Shown: positions 36,085 to 45,545 of the stretch, in pieces
Layout: each line of letters starts with the position of its first letter
How positions within the stretch are numbered: position 1 is the stretch's first letter
Origin: Nocardia fusca NBRC 14340
Lineage (GTDB): Bacteria > Actinomycetota > Actinomycetes > Mycobacteriales > Mycobacteriaceae
Assembly (NCBI RefSeq): GCF_001618425.1
Contig: NZ_BDCU01000023.1
Span: forward strand, 1 to 64,000
Direction of reading: 5' to 3'
Length of the DNA: 64,000 nt
Position numbers and translations under genes: made by a program
Notes under the pieces: generated by a model
Databases searched by the model: none
The model's input: the letters and a program-made list of their open reading frames with translations, nothing else
What the model was told of the DNA's origin: nothing

Positions 36085-39000
36085 ATGACGCGGCCAGTCC
36101 GGACCCGGCCCCACCGAACCCGGCGGCCCCGCGTGACCACCCTTCCGCAGCTGATCGCGAACGCTGTCGAGACCAATCCCGACGGTGCCGCGCTCGTCCT
36201 CGCCGACGGCACCGGCCCGCTGGAGCAGGTCAGCTACGCCGATCTGGATGCCTGGTCGAGCCGGTTGGCGCGGTCGCTCATGGCGCGCGGTATCGGTCCG
36301 GAGGATTTGGTGGCCGTGGCCATCCCGCGTTCGCTGGACGCGGTGCTGGCGGTCTGGGCGGTGGCCAAAACGGGTGCGGGTTTCGTGCCGATCGATCCCG
36401 CCTATCCGCCGAACTGGATCGCGCATCTGCTGGTCGATGTCGGTGCCGTCTACGGTCTGGCGGTCTCCTGGGTTCGCAACGAACTCCCCGACGAGATCGA
36501 ATGGTTGCAGGTCGACACGGTCGGCGCCGCCCGCGCGCTGGAGCAGTTCTCCTCCGAGCCGGTCACCTACGCCGACCGGATCCGCCCGCTGCGGGCCGAG
36601 CATCCCGCCTATGTCAGCTACGTCAGCGACGGCGAGGCCGCACCGGACGGGGTGGTGGTCACCCAGGCCGGGCTGTCCGGTCTGTGCTCCGAACAGCAGG
36701 GCCGCTTCCGGGTCGAACCCGAGGACCGCACGCTGAACTTCGCGCCGCTTCCCTCGGATTCGGCGGTACTGGAACTGCTGCTCGCGCTCGGCGGCGCCGC
36801 GACAATGGTGGTCGTCTCCCCGCTGGTGACCACGGCGGACGAACTGACCGAACTGCTGCGCCGCACCGGTGTCACCCATGCCTACCTGACGCCGGAAGCG
36901 CTGGAGGTGATGGATCCGACGGGGCTCGACGAATTGGGCGTGGTGGTCGCCGGGCGCCGGCCGTGCCTGCCCGAAACGGTGGCACGCTGGGCGATTCCCG
37001 TCGCCGGCGGGGCGACCCGGGTGCTGTATCAGGGTTATGGGCCGGCCGAGGCCACGATCATGACCAGCATCAGCACCGCGCTGACCCCCGGCCGGGCGCC
37101 GACCGTGGGCGCCCCGATCCGCGGTGTGACGGCCCATATCCTGGACGGACAGCTCGCGCAGGTGCCCGACGGTGCGGTGGGCGAGCTGTATCTCGGCGGT
37201 CCGCAACTGGCCCGCGGCTATCACCGCCGGCCCGGGCGGACCGCGCAACTGCTGGTCGCCGACCCGTACGCCGACGACGGTTCCCGGCTCTTCCGCACCG
37301 GTGACCTGGTGCGCCGCACCGGTGACGGCGAGATGGAATTCATGGGCCGGGTCGAACTACCGGCATTCCAACCGGCGCTCTCGGAGGTCACAGGGCCGAG
37401 TGACCCGGAGATACCGCCGCTCGCCATCGTCGAGGCCGTCGCGGAGCCGGAGGCAGCGCTCCCCGAATCGCCGGCCGACTTCGAGCAGAGCCTGCCGATC
37501 CGGGAAACCGCGGCTGCGCCCGAGCAGCCCGGCCTTGCGCACGCCGAACCCGAGCAGCCGGCCGAGGAGAACACCTTCGCCGGATACGGCTTCGGCCTGG
37601 CCCGTCAGGAACCCGACGCTCCCGACCCGGCTCCCGCGCGCGGACTGCCGGGGGAGGACAGCAGGCTCGCCTCCGAGCGGCGTGATATGGAATTGCCCGG
37701 TCGCGGTTACCTGGAAATGCCCGACCGCTCACATCCGCTGGGCGCGCGCGGTGCCCGGGCCGCGGAGCCCGCGCCCACCGGAACCGAGGTGAACGACCTG
37801 GCGGATCCGGATGCCGACAGCTGGCCGATCGGCGGCCGGCAACTGCCGGCGCCGAGCGATGCGCAGCCCTCCCGCGCGAGTTCGTTCCGGGCGGCCGGTG
37901 ACGCGCTGGCGTTCTACGAGAACATGCCGGACAGTGCGGCCGCGCCGGGTAACCGGGGGCCGAGCCCGGCGGTGCTACCCGCCACCCGCCCGGAGTCCGG
38001 GGCCTCGGATTTCCCGTTCGGCGCCCGGGACAGCAATGCTCCGAGCCCGCTGTGGCCCGACGCCGCGCTACGTGCGGAGCAACCTCCGGCGCCGCAACCG
38101 GCTGCGCCATCGGACGACCGACCGGCCGCGGCGCAACGGCCGGAATCCATTCCGCTCTCGCCGGGGCAGCTGCGCCTGTGGGAGCGCAACCGGTTCACTC
38201 CCGAAGAAGGCGCCGATACCTTCACCGCCGCGATGACCCTGACCGGCACCCTGGACGCGGCGGCCATGCAGGCCGCCGTCGCCGATGTGGTCGACCGGCA
38301 CGAAACGCTGCGCACCGTCTACCCGGAGGTCGGCGGCACACCCCATCAGGTGGTGCTGCCGCGGGAACGGGCGGTACCGGAGGTGGTCGCCGAACCGGTC
38401 GCGCCCGCCGAACTGGCCGGGTGGCTGCAGGCGTTGTCGCGGACCGATTTCGATGTCGCCGATCCCGAGCAGGTGCCGGTGCGGTTCGCGCTGGCCGAGA
38501 CCGGCCCGCGGGAGCATGTGGTCGCGGTGGTCGTACACCGCATCCTCGCCGACGAGGTGTCGGCCGGTCTGCTGCTGCGGGACCTGCTGCGGGCGTTCCT
38601 GGGCCGGCGCAACCGGTCGCGGCCGCTGTGGCAGCCGCTGTCGGTGCAGTATCTGGACTATTTCCTGAACCGGCAGGCCGTCCTCGGCGACAGCACCGAT
38701 CCGGGATCGCTCGCCGCGGCGCGGCTGGCGTTCTGGCGCGAATACCTGGCGGGGTTGCCGCCGCGGCTGGAGATTCCGGCCGCCACCGGCAGTTCCGGCG
38801 TCACGGGCTACGGCGTGCACGGTTTCGAGATCGGCACCCGCACCCATCGCCGGATCGCCGATATCGCCCGCCGGGGTGAGGTCTCCGAGTTCATCGTGGT
38901 GCGCGCGGCGTTCGCGGTGTTGCTGGCCCGTTCGGCCGCCGTCACCGATATCGTGCTCGGCAGCTCGGTGCGCGGGCACGACGAACGCGAACTCGACGAC

Positions 39001-42000
39001 GCGATCGGCCCCTACGCCAACACCGTCGTCCTGCGCACCCGCATCGATCCGGCGGAGTCCTTCCTCGACCTGGTCGTGCGGGTCGCCGAATCCGATCGCG
39101 CGGCGTTCGCCCACGCGGATCTGCCTTTCGAGATCCTGGACGCGGCGATCGGCGTCGGTGCGCCACTGTTCGACATGGCGATCTCGTTGCGGCACAACGA
39201 TGTTCCGCGACTGGAGATGCCGAGCCTGTCCACCGAGCCGATCGAGATCGCGAACTCCTCCGCCGAGTGCGGGTTGCGGCTGGTGATCGACCCGCACCGC
39301 GCGCCCGACGGTTCGCCGGACGGGATCGCGGCCGCGTTGCACTACGCCGCCGACCGGTACGACCCCGCCACCGTCACCGAATTCGCGCGCCGGTTGCAGC
39401 GCGTACTCACCGTTGCCGGTGGTGATCCGGACGGTCCGGTCGGTGATATCGACCTGCTGTCCCGGGCCGACCTCGATCGGTTGCTGGTGGTCTGGAACGA
39501 CACCCGGTACCCCGTCGCCCCGGATCTGCTGCTCGACGGTTATCGCCGCACCGTCGCCACGCGCCCCGATACCGTGGCGGTGGCCGACGCGGAAGCCGAA
39601 CTGACCTATCAGGAATTCGACGTCCGGGTGAACCGGCTGGCGCGGCGGCTGATCGAGGCCGGAGTCGGCACCGAGACGCCGGTGGGCGTGGCGCTGCGGA
39701 ACTCCACCGAGCTGCTGGTCGCGATCTACGCGGTACTGACCGCCGGTGGTGCCTGCCTGCCGCTGGACCCCGACGATCCGGCCGGCTGGAACGCGCGGGT
39801 CATCGATATCGCCGGACCGGCCTGTTTGCTGGTGGCCCCGGCCGACGAAGCGCGGCTGGCGGCGGCGGTGGAAACGACCACGGGGCCGCGGCCACCGATC
39901 CTGGTGACCGGTACCGAAGACCTCGCCCGCCACTCCGCCGAGCCGGTGCGCCCGGAGGAACTGATCCGGCAGGTACGCCCGGGTAACGCGGCCTACCTGC
40001 TGTGCGCCTCGGTGTCGCCGGACGGGCCGGAGCTGACGGTGCTCTCGCACAGCGCGATCAACAACCAGATCACGCTGATGCTCGCCCAGTATCCGATGGG
40101 TTTCACCGACGTCTACCTCCAGCAGAATCCGCCGACCCGCGACACCTCGCTCTGGGGTACTTTCCTGCCGCTGCGCGCCGGCGCGGAACTGGCCCTGGCC
40201 CCGGCCGGGGCGCAGGATCCGGAGCGTATCGCCGCGACGATCGCCGCGCGGGCGGTGACGGTGACCGATTTCGGTCCCGACGAACTCGCCGCCTTCGCCG
40301 AGTACGCCGATCCGGGACCGGTACGCAGTCTGCGCGAGGTATTCGTGACCGGTGGTCCGCTGGCACCGGAAACGGCCCGGGCCGTGCGGGAACGCTGCGG
40401 TGCCCGGGCGCAGAACCTGTACGGGACGGCCGAAACCGCGGTGTCGGCGACCTCCTGGCCCGCCGCGGGGTCGGCGGATCGGTCGGTGCCTATCGGTCTG
40501 CCGCAGTGGAACACCCGGGTATACGTGCTGGATTCGCGGCTGCGGCCGGTTCCGCCCGGGGTGCCCGGTGAGCTGTACCTGGCCGGGGACCAGCTCGCGC
40601 GCGGATATCTCGGTCGGCGCGGCGTCACCGCGGACCGGTTCGTCGCCAACCCTTTCGGTTACGGCCAGCGCATGTACCGGACCGGTGACATGGTGCGATG
40701 GCGCGACGCCACCGCCACCACCCCACAGCGACTCGACTATGTGGGCCGTACCGATGACCAGTTCGGTTACCGCGGCCACCGGGTCCGCCCCGCCGCGCTG
40801 GCGGCCGCGCTGCGCGCCCTGCCCGGTATCGCCGCCGCCGCGGTACTCACCCGGGGCACCGGTCCGGCCGTATCGTCGGCCGCGCGCCCCGGCGCCCGCC
40901 TGGTCGCCTACGTCGTTCCCGAGCAGGCCGGGACCGAACCCGACCTCGCCCGAATCCGCGCCGCGCTCGCGCAGACCGTGCCCGTGGCCCTGGTGCCGTC
41001 GGCTTTCGCGGCCGTCGAGCAGATCCCGCTGACCGGCACCGGCGAACCCGATCGGACCGGGCTCCCGGACCCCGACGAGATCGCGCCGCTGCCACCCGAC
41101 CCGGGGCCATGGGCCGCGGACGAGCGCGTCGAACCCACCGCCGCGAGCGATGTCGCGGAGACCGCACCGGCGGAACCGCAACCGCCGGCGGCCGAACCCG
41201 CCTCGATCGGTGCCGCCGCCGATGCCCCGCCGGTCTCGTTCACCGGCGCCGCGCCGGAGACCACCGGTGAACTGCCCGCGACCCCCACCGCCGCCCGGCT
41301 GCTGGACAATCCCGTCCCCGGTGTCGAGGTCCGGTCGGTGGTGCTCGAGCTACCGGCCGACCGGCCGCTGAGCCGGACCGAGACCGCGGTGCGGTCGCTG
41401 ATGGCCCGGCATCCGATGCTGTCGGCCCGGCTCGGCACCGGCGACCGGCCGCCCGTCCTGTGGATTCCGCCGCGCGAGCAGCGGGGCGAGCGCCAGTACT
41501 GGTGGCTCGGGCCGGAATCCGGTGAGAACACCCTGGCCACCGACGATGTGGTGCAGGCGGCGGCCGACGCGCTCGACCCCGCGACCGGCCGCAATATCCA
41601 TTTTGTCGTCACCGGTACCGAACCGGATCGGCGGCTCGTGGTGGTGGCCAACGGCCTGGCCGTCGACGACCGCTCGTGGCGGATCATCATCGACGAGCTG
41701 ATCGCCGGCTGGGACGACGCCGAACTCCCCGCGGCCGCACCCGAGACCAAACTGCCGCAGCTGGTGCACGCCCTGGACGCGCGCGCCCGCTCCATCGAAC
41801 TACTGGACGAGTCCGGATGGTGGCGGCGCAACCTGGCCGGCGCGCAGATCGCGGCCCCCCTCGGGTCCGCCGATCTCCGGGTCCGCCGCCGGGTCTCGCT
41901 GGCCATCACCGCCGAGGGCACCGCCGCGGTGACCGCGGCGGCCGGCGTCTACGGGGCCACCGTGCCCGAGGTACTGCTGACCGCCGTCGCCGTCGCCCTG

Positions 42001-45000
42001 CACACCGGTGCACAGGGCAAAGTCGCCCGCGCGATCGGGTCCCTGGTGCGCTGTGAGGCCGACGCCCGGTCGTTCGCGAACGGAACCGAGGATCTCGTCG
42101 GCGGTTTCGCCACGGAATTCCCGCTGTCGGTCCGGATCGTCGATATCGATACCACCGAGGCACTGGTCGGTGGGCCCGCCGCGGGAAGCGCGCTGGTCCA
42201 GATCCGTGACCTGTACCGGTCGGTACCCGACGGCGGCGCCGGCTACGCGCTGCTGCGTCACCTGAACCCGGAAACCACCGCCGAGTTCGCCGCCGCCGAA
42301 TCCGGTCGGCTCACCCTGCGCTACCGGGACCTGCGCCCGGCTCGGGTCCACACCGACGGCCCGACCGACGGAGTTCCGCTGGCGCTGACCGTCGACGCCA
42401 CCGACGACGGCCTGCTGTGCCGGTTCGACTACGCGACCGACGTTTTCGCCGGCGAAGATGTGAAAACCTTCGCCGAGCACTGGGTTCGCGCGCTCGGCGG
42501 CCTCGCCGAACACGGGTTGCGGCCGGATGCCGGGCACGTCGAACCGGCGCCCGCGCCCGAACCTTTGCCCGCGCCCGTGTCCGGGCCGCAGCCCGGATCC
42601 GAGCCGCAGCCCGCGTATATGTCCGAACCGTTACCGGATTCGGAGGTCACCTCACTGCTGCGCCCGGTCACCGACATGCCGGGTGCCGCGGCGCCCGAGC
42701 CGGGCCGCGGCGCGCTACCGCGGCGTCACGCGCAACCCGCGGCCGCCGCCGATCCACTTCCGGACACGGCCGGCGGACCGGCCCCGGACGGGCTGCCGCG
42801 GCGCCGGACTCCAGGCGCCGGGACACTCGCGACGGCCGCACCGGGTATGGATGCCGATGCGGCCGGAGCCGGGCTCCCGCAACGCCGGCCGGCCGGCACG
42901 CCCGCCCAACCAGAGGCGACCACGACCCCGCAGCGCGACACCACGCCTCCCATGGAGCCCGAAACCGTTGCGAGCCCGACCGATTCGGCCGCGACGGCAT
43001 CACCGGCCGCTTTGCCGCAGCGCCGTTCGCGATCGGATGCGGATTCTGCTGCGACGGTGGATTCGGGTTCGGTTTCGCTGCCGCAGCCTCCTTCGCGACC
43101 CGATACGGACCCCGCGGCGGTGGCGGACCCAGGCCCGGCCTCGCTGCCGCAACGCCGCCCGGGACCGTCGCATTCCGCCCCCGGCGCCGCCGGTCCGGAA
43201 CCGGCCGCCCGAACCGGCGCCCTGCCACAGCGCCGGTCCCGGCACGACAACGGGCCTGCGGGTGAGCCGGTATCGGAGCAGGCCGCCGACCCCTCGGCGG
43301 CGGCGCAGGGCGGGCCCCGGTACGGCGGCGGAGATGTCGCCGAGCCGGTGGATGCCGTCGAGCCCCCGCCGCCGGCGCTGCCCCGCCGCCGGTCGGGATC
43401 CGCGGGCCAACCGGAACGCCCCGGCACCGAGACGGAGTCGCCCGAAGCCGCGGCGGCTCCCGGGTTGCCCCAGCGCCGACCGCGGCACGACAGCGGCTCG
43501 CTCGCGGAACCGGAACGGGCCGGGGCGTCCGAACCGGCATCGGTGCCGTTGCCGCAGCGCCGGTCCCTGCGCGGCGCGCAGTCCGACGCCGATTCGGCGG
43601 TAGCCCCGTCCGAGCCCGTGTCCACCGAGAGCGGACTCGTACCGGATCCGCTGCCGGCGCGCGGCCCGGCCGCCGAGACGCGACCCACGCCCGCCGGCGC
43701 CGAGTCCGAATCGGTGAGTGCGCCGGCGCTGCCGCAGCGCGGAGCCCGCTCCGCGGCGGAATCGGACGGCCTCGCTGCCGGAACCGCGGCCGACCCGGGT
43801 CCGGCCGCGCTGCCGCGGCGCGAACCCCGCGATGAGGTGGAATCGGCGCCGGTCGAGCTCCCGCCGGCCCTGCCGCGGCGCCGGCCGCAACCCCTCCGGG
43901 ACGAGACGGCGTCGTCGGAGCCCCGCGACTGGACCCTGAAGCGTTCGAAGCCCGCGACCCCCGCACCCGGGCCCGAACTCACCACCGACCCCGAACTCAC
44001 CGCCGACCCGGAGCCCACCACCTTCCTGCGGCCGATCCCCGATGTGGAGACGACCGCCTACATGTCTCCGATCGTCGATCTGGCCGCGCGGGACGACCAG
44101 AGCACCCTGCTGTCGCTGTTCGACGAACAGGTGAGCCGGACCCCCACCGTCCCGGCCGTGCGGCAGGGGGCGCGGGTGCTCAGTTACAGCGAACTGGACC
44201 GCAAGTCCCGGGCGCTGGCCGTGGAACTGATCCGTTTCGGCGTCGGCGACCGGACCCTGGTGGCCGTGGCCATGCGACCCGGTATCGACCTGGTGGTCGC
44301 GGTCTGCGCGGTACTGCGCGCGGGCGGCGGATACGTGCCGGTCGATCCCGGCCGCCCGGCCGCGGAAGTCGACGAGTTGCTGGCCACGGCGGCCCCGATC
44401 TGTGTGCTGAGCACCTCGGACGAGGGCGTCACCACCGGCACCGGTATCTCGGTGGTCGCCATCGACCTGCTGTACCTGGACCTGCCCGCCGACCCGGCCG
44501 CCTTCCCGTCCGTCGCCGCCGACGACCTTGCCGATATCCGGTACGTCCCCGGCGGCACGGCCGGTGTCATGAGCACACACCGGCAGCTGGTCGAGCGACT
44601 GCGGCGGGCGCAGCGCAGTCATCCCTACGATTCGTCCGATCTGGTGCTGCACGCCGCGCCGACTGTGACCGACATCACGATGTGGGAGTTGTTCCGGCCG
44701 TTGCACCACGGTGCCCAGATCCTGATGCCCGACCATCCGGGCCGGGCCGCCGACCTGTCCCGTTCGATCGCCGCCCACAAGGTGACGATCGTGCACGTGG
44801 TCCCGTCCCTGCTGGACCGGTTCCTCGATTCGGTGACCGACGGCGGTGGCCGCGCCGCGCATCCGAGCCTGCGCCGGGTCGTCGTGGACGGCGCGGCGCT
44901 CCCGCCCGGCGGCGTCGAACGGTTCACCACGCTGCTGCCCGGCGCGGAACTGGTGATCTGGTACGGCCACAACGAGACGGGTGTGATCACCGTGGGGTCG

Positions 45001-45294
45001 GTCGGCGGGCGGCCGGTCACCAACGACCGGGTCTATCTCCTGGACGAGCAGTTGCGCCCGGTACCGCCGGGCACCGTCGGCGAGATGTACATCGGCGGCC
45101 CGCAGCTGGCCCGGGGTTACTACGCCGCCGCCGCGGAGACGGCCTCGAGGTTCGTCGCCACCGGTGGTGGGAAACGGCTGTACCGGACGGGGGACCTGGT
45201 CCGCCGCCGGGACGGTGTGCTGGAATATGTCGGGCGTGTCGAACGCGTCGGCGGGTCGCTCATCAGCGGTTCCCGGCGGGGCGGGCATGATTGA
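36085..45294 (+). CDS. Giant NRPS-like protein 2, no carrier domain
   Basis: 3069 residues in one frame, starting 287 bp after NRPS-like protein 1; GGAGGG at 36069-36074 serves ATG 36085, and the gap contains a perfect 10-bp-arm hairpin (35838-35863). Domains by residue: adenylation stub 15-422 (no P-loop lysine); Pro/Ala/Glu-rich linker 423-684; condensation domain 686-1128 with HRILADE instead of HHxxxDG; adenylation domain 1133-1669 with P-loop CASVSPDGPELTV and the catalytic lysine replaced (GTGEPDR, E1654); epimerization-like domain 1722-2145 with ANGLAVDDRSW in place of HHxxVDxxSW; LPQRR repeat linker 2151-2648; adenylation stub 2659-3069 ending after LEYVGRVERVG. No LGGxS carrier motif and no thioesterase. 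Catalysis as an NRPS looks impossible. Confidence 0.85.
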   Translation: MTRPVRTRPHRTRRPRVTTLPQLIANAVETNPDGAALVLADGTGPLEQVSYADLDAWSSRLARSLMARGIGPEDLVAVAIPRSLDAVLAVWAVAKTGAGFVPIDPAYPPNWIAHLLVDVGAVYGLAVSWVRNELPDEIEWLQVDTVGAARALEQFSSEPVTYADRIRPLRAEHPAYVSYVSDGEAAPDGVVVTQAGLSGLCSEQQGRFRVEPEDRTLNFAPLPSDSAVLELLLALGGAATMVVVSPLVTTADELTELLRRTGVTHAYLTPEALEVMDPTGLDELGVVVAGRRPCLPETVARWAIPVAGGATRVLYQGYGPAEATIMTSISTALTPGRAPTVGAPIRGVTAHILDGQLAQVPDGAVGELYLGGPQLARGYHRRPGRTAQLLVADPYADDGSRLFRTGDLVRRTGDGEMEFMGRVELPAFQPALSEVTGPSDPEIPPLAIVEAVAEPEAALPESPADFEQSLPIRETAAAPEQPGLAHAEPEQPAEENTFAGYGFGLARQEPDAPDPAPARGLPGEDSRLASERRDMELPGRGYLEMPDRSHPLGARGARAAEPAPTGTEVNDLADPDADSWPIGGRQLPAPSDAQPSRASSFRAAGDALAFYENMPDSAAAPGNRGPSPAVLPATRPESGASDFPFGARDSNAPSPLWPDAALRAEQPPAPQPAAPSDDRPAAAQRPESIPLSPGQLRLWERNRFTPEEGADTFTAAMTLTGTLDAAAMQAAVADVVDRHETLRTVYPEVGGTPHQVVLPRERAVPEVVAEPVAPAELAGWLQALSRTDFDVADPEQVPVRFALAETGPREHVVAVVVHRILADEVSAGLLLRDLLRAFLGRRNRSRPLWQPLSVQYLDYFLNRQAVLGDSTDPGSLAAARLAFWREYLAGLPPRLEIPAATGSSGVTGYGVHGFEIGTRTHRRIADIARRGEVSEFIVVRAAFAVLLARSAAVTDIVLGSSVRGHDERELDDAIGPYANTVVLRTRIDPAESFLDLVVRVAESDRAAFAHADLPFEILDAAIGVGAPLFDMAISLRHNDVPRLEMPSLSTEPIEIANSSAECGLRLVIDPHRAPDGSPDGIAAALHYAADRYDPATVTEFARRLQRVLTVAGGDPDGPVGDIDLLSRADLDRLLVVWNDTRYPVAPDLLLDGYRRTVATRPDTVAVADAEAELTYQEFDVRVNRLARRLIEAGVGTETPVGVALRNSTELLVAIYAVLTAGGACLPLDPDDPAGWNARVIDIAGPACLLVAPADEARLAAAVETTTGPRPPILVTGTEDLARHSAEPVRPEELIRQVRPGNAAYLLCASVSPDGPELTVLSHSAINNQITLMLAQYPMGFTDVYLQQNPPTRDTSLWGTFLPLRAGAELALAPAGAQDPERIAATIAARAVTVTDFGPDELAAFAEYADPGPVRSLREVFVTGGPLAPETARAVRERCGARAQNLYGTAETAVSATSWPAAGSADRSVPIGLPQWNTRVYVLDSRLRPVPPGVPGELYLAGDQLARGYLGRRGVTADRFVANPFGYGQRMYRTGDMVRWRDATATTPQRLDYVGRTDDQFGYRGHRVRPAALAAALRALPGIAAAAVLTRGTGPAVSSAARPGARLVAYVVPEQAGTEPDLARIRAALAQTVPVALVPSAFAAVEQIPLTGTGEPDRTGLPDPDEIAPLPPDPGPWAADERVEPTAASDVAETAPAEPQPPAAEPASIGAAADAPPVSFTGAAPETTGELPATPTAARLLDNPVPGVEVRSVVLELPADRPLSRTETAVRSLMARHPMLSARLGTGDRPPVLWIPPREQRGERQYWWLGPESGENTLATDDVVQAAADALDPATGRNIHFVVTGTEPDRRLVVVANGLAVDDRSWRIIIDELIAGWDDAELPAAAPETKLPQLVHALDARARSIELLDESGWWRRNLAGAQIAAPLGSADLRVRRRVSLAITAEGTAAVTAAAGVYGATVPEVLLTAVAVALHTGAQGKVARAIGSLVRCEADARSFANGTEDLVGGFATEFPLSVRIVDIDTTEALVGGPAAGSALVQIRDLYRSVPDGGAGYALLRHLNPETTAEFAAAESGRLTLRYRDLRPARVHTDGPTDGVPLALTVDATDDGLLCRFDYATDVFAGEDVKTFAEHWVRALGGLAEHGLRPDAGHVEPAPAPEPLPAPVSGPQPGSEPQPAYMSEPLPDSEVTSLLRPVTDMPGAAAPEPGRGALPRRHAQPAAAADPLPDTAGGPAPDGLPRRRTPGAGTLATAAPGMDADAAGAGLPQRRPAGTPAQPEATTTPQRDTTPPMEPETVASPTDSAATASPAALPQRRSRSDADSAATVDSGSVSLPQPPSRPDTDPAAVADPGPASLPQRRPGPSHSAPGAAGPEPAARTGALPQRRSRHDNGPAGEPVSEQAADPSAAAQGGPRYGGGDVAEPVDAVEPPPPALPRRRSGSAGQPERPGTETESPEAAAAPGLPQRRPRHDSGSLAEPERAGASEPASVPLPQRRSLRGAQSDADSAVAPSEPVSTESGLVPDPLPARGPAAETRPTPAGAESESVSAPALPQRGARSAAESDGLAAGTAADPGPAALPRREPRDEVESAPVELPPALPRRRPQPLRDETASSEPRDWTLKRSKPATPAPGPELTTDPELTADPEPTTFLRPIPDVETTAYMSPIVDLAARDDQSTLLSLFDEQVSRTPTVPAVRQGARVLSYSELDRKSRALAVELIRFGVGDRTLVAVAMRPGIDLVVAVCAVLRAGGGYVPVDPGRPAAEVDELLATAAPICVLSTSDEGVTTGTGISVVAIDLLYLDLPADPAAFPSVAADDLADIRYVPGGTAGVMSTHRQLVERLRRAQRSHPYDSSDLVLHAAPTVTDITMWELFRPLHHGAQILMPDHPGRAADLSRSIAAHKVTIVHVVPSLLDRFLDSVTDGGGRAAHPSLRRVVVDGAALPPGGVERFTTLLPGAELVIWYGHNETGVITVGSVGGRPVTNDRVYLLDEQLRPVPPGTVGEMYIGGPQLARGYYAAAAETASRFVATGGGKRLYRTGDLVRRRDGVLEYVGRVERVGGSLISGSRRGGHD
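42703..43900 (+). repeat. LPQRR-type repeats in NRPS-like protein 2 linker
   Basis: About 13 copies of LP(Q/R)RR or close variants (LPRRRT, LPQRRP, LPQRRS, LPQRGA, LPRREP) are spaced irregularly, roughly every 20-45 residues, in an Ala/Pro/Ser/Asp-rich linker. The core motif is like the LPQRSR repeats of the upstream protein, though the linkers otherwise differ. Confidence 0.75.
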
Positions 45295-45545
45295 TGCCGC
45301 TCCGCGGTGTCCCGAATCACCGAGCCGGCCGGGCGTCGCTATCGAATTCCCGATCCGGTCGCCCGGAACAAGATATTCGGGCAACGCTACGGTAACGATA
45401 TGTCCGCAAGGTACGACTACAGGGACAGAACCCCCGGGGTGTACGAATCATGCCCCGCTACTGTGAGGCGTTCGGGTCCCGGAGCCGGTTGTTGCGGTGC
45501 GGAAAGAGCCCGGATGAAAATTCGAGACGAAGCGAAGGTGCGAAA

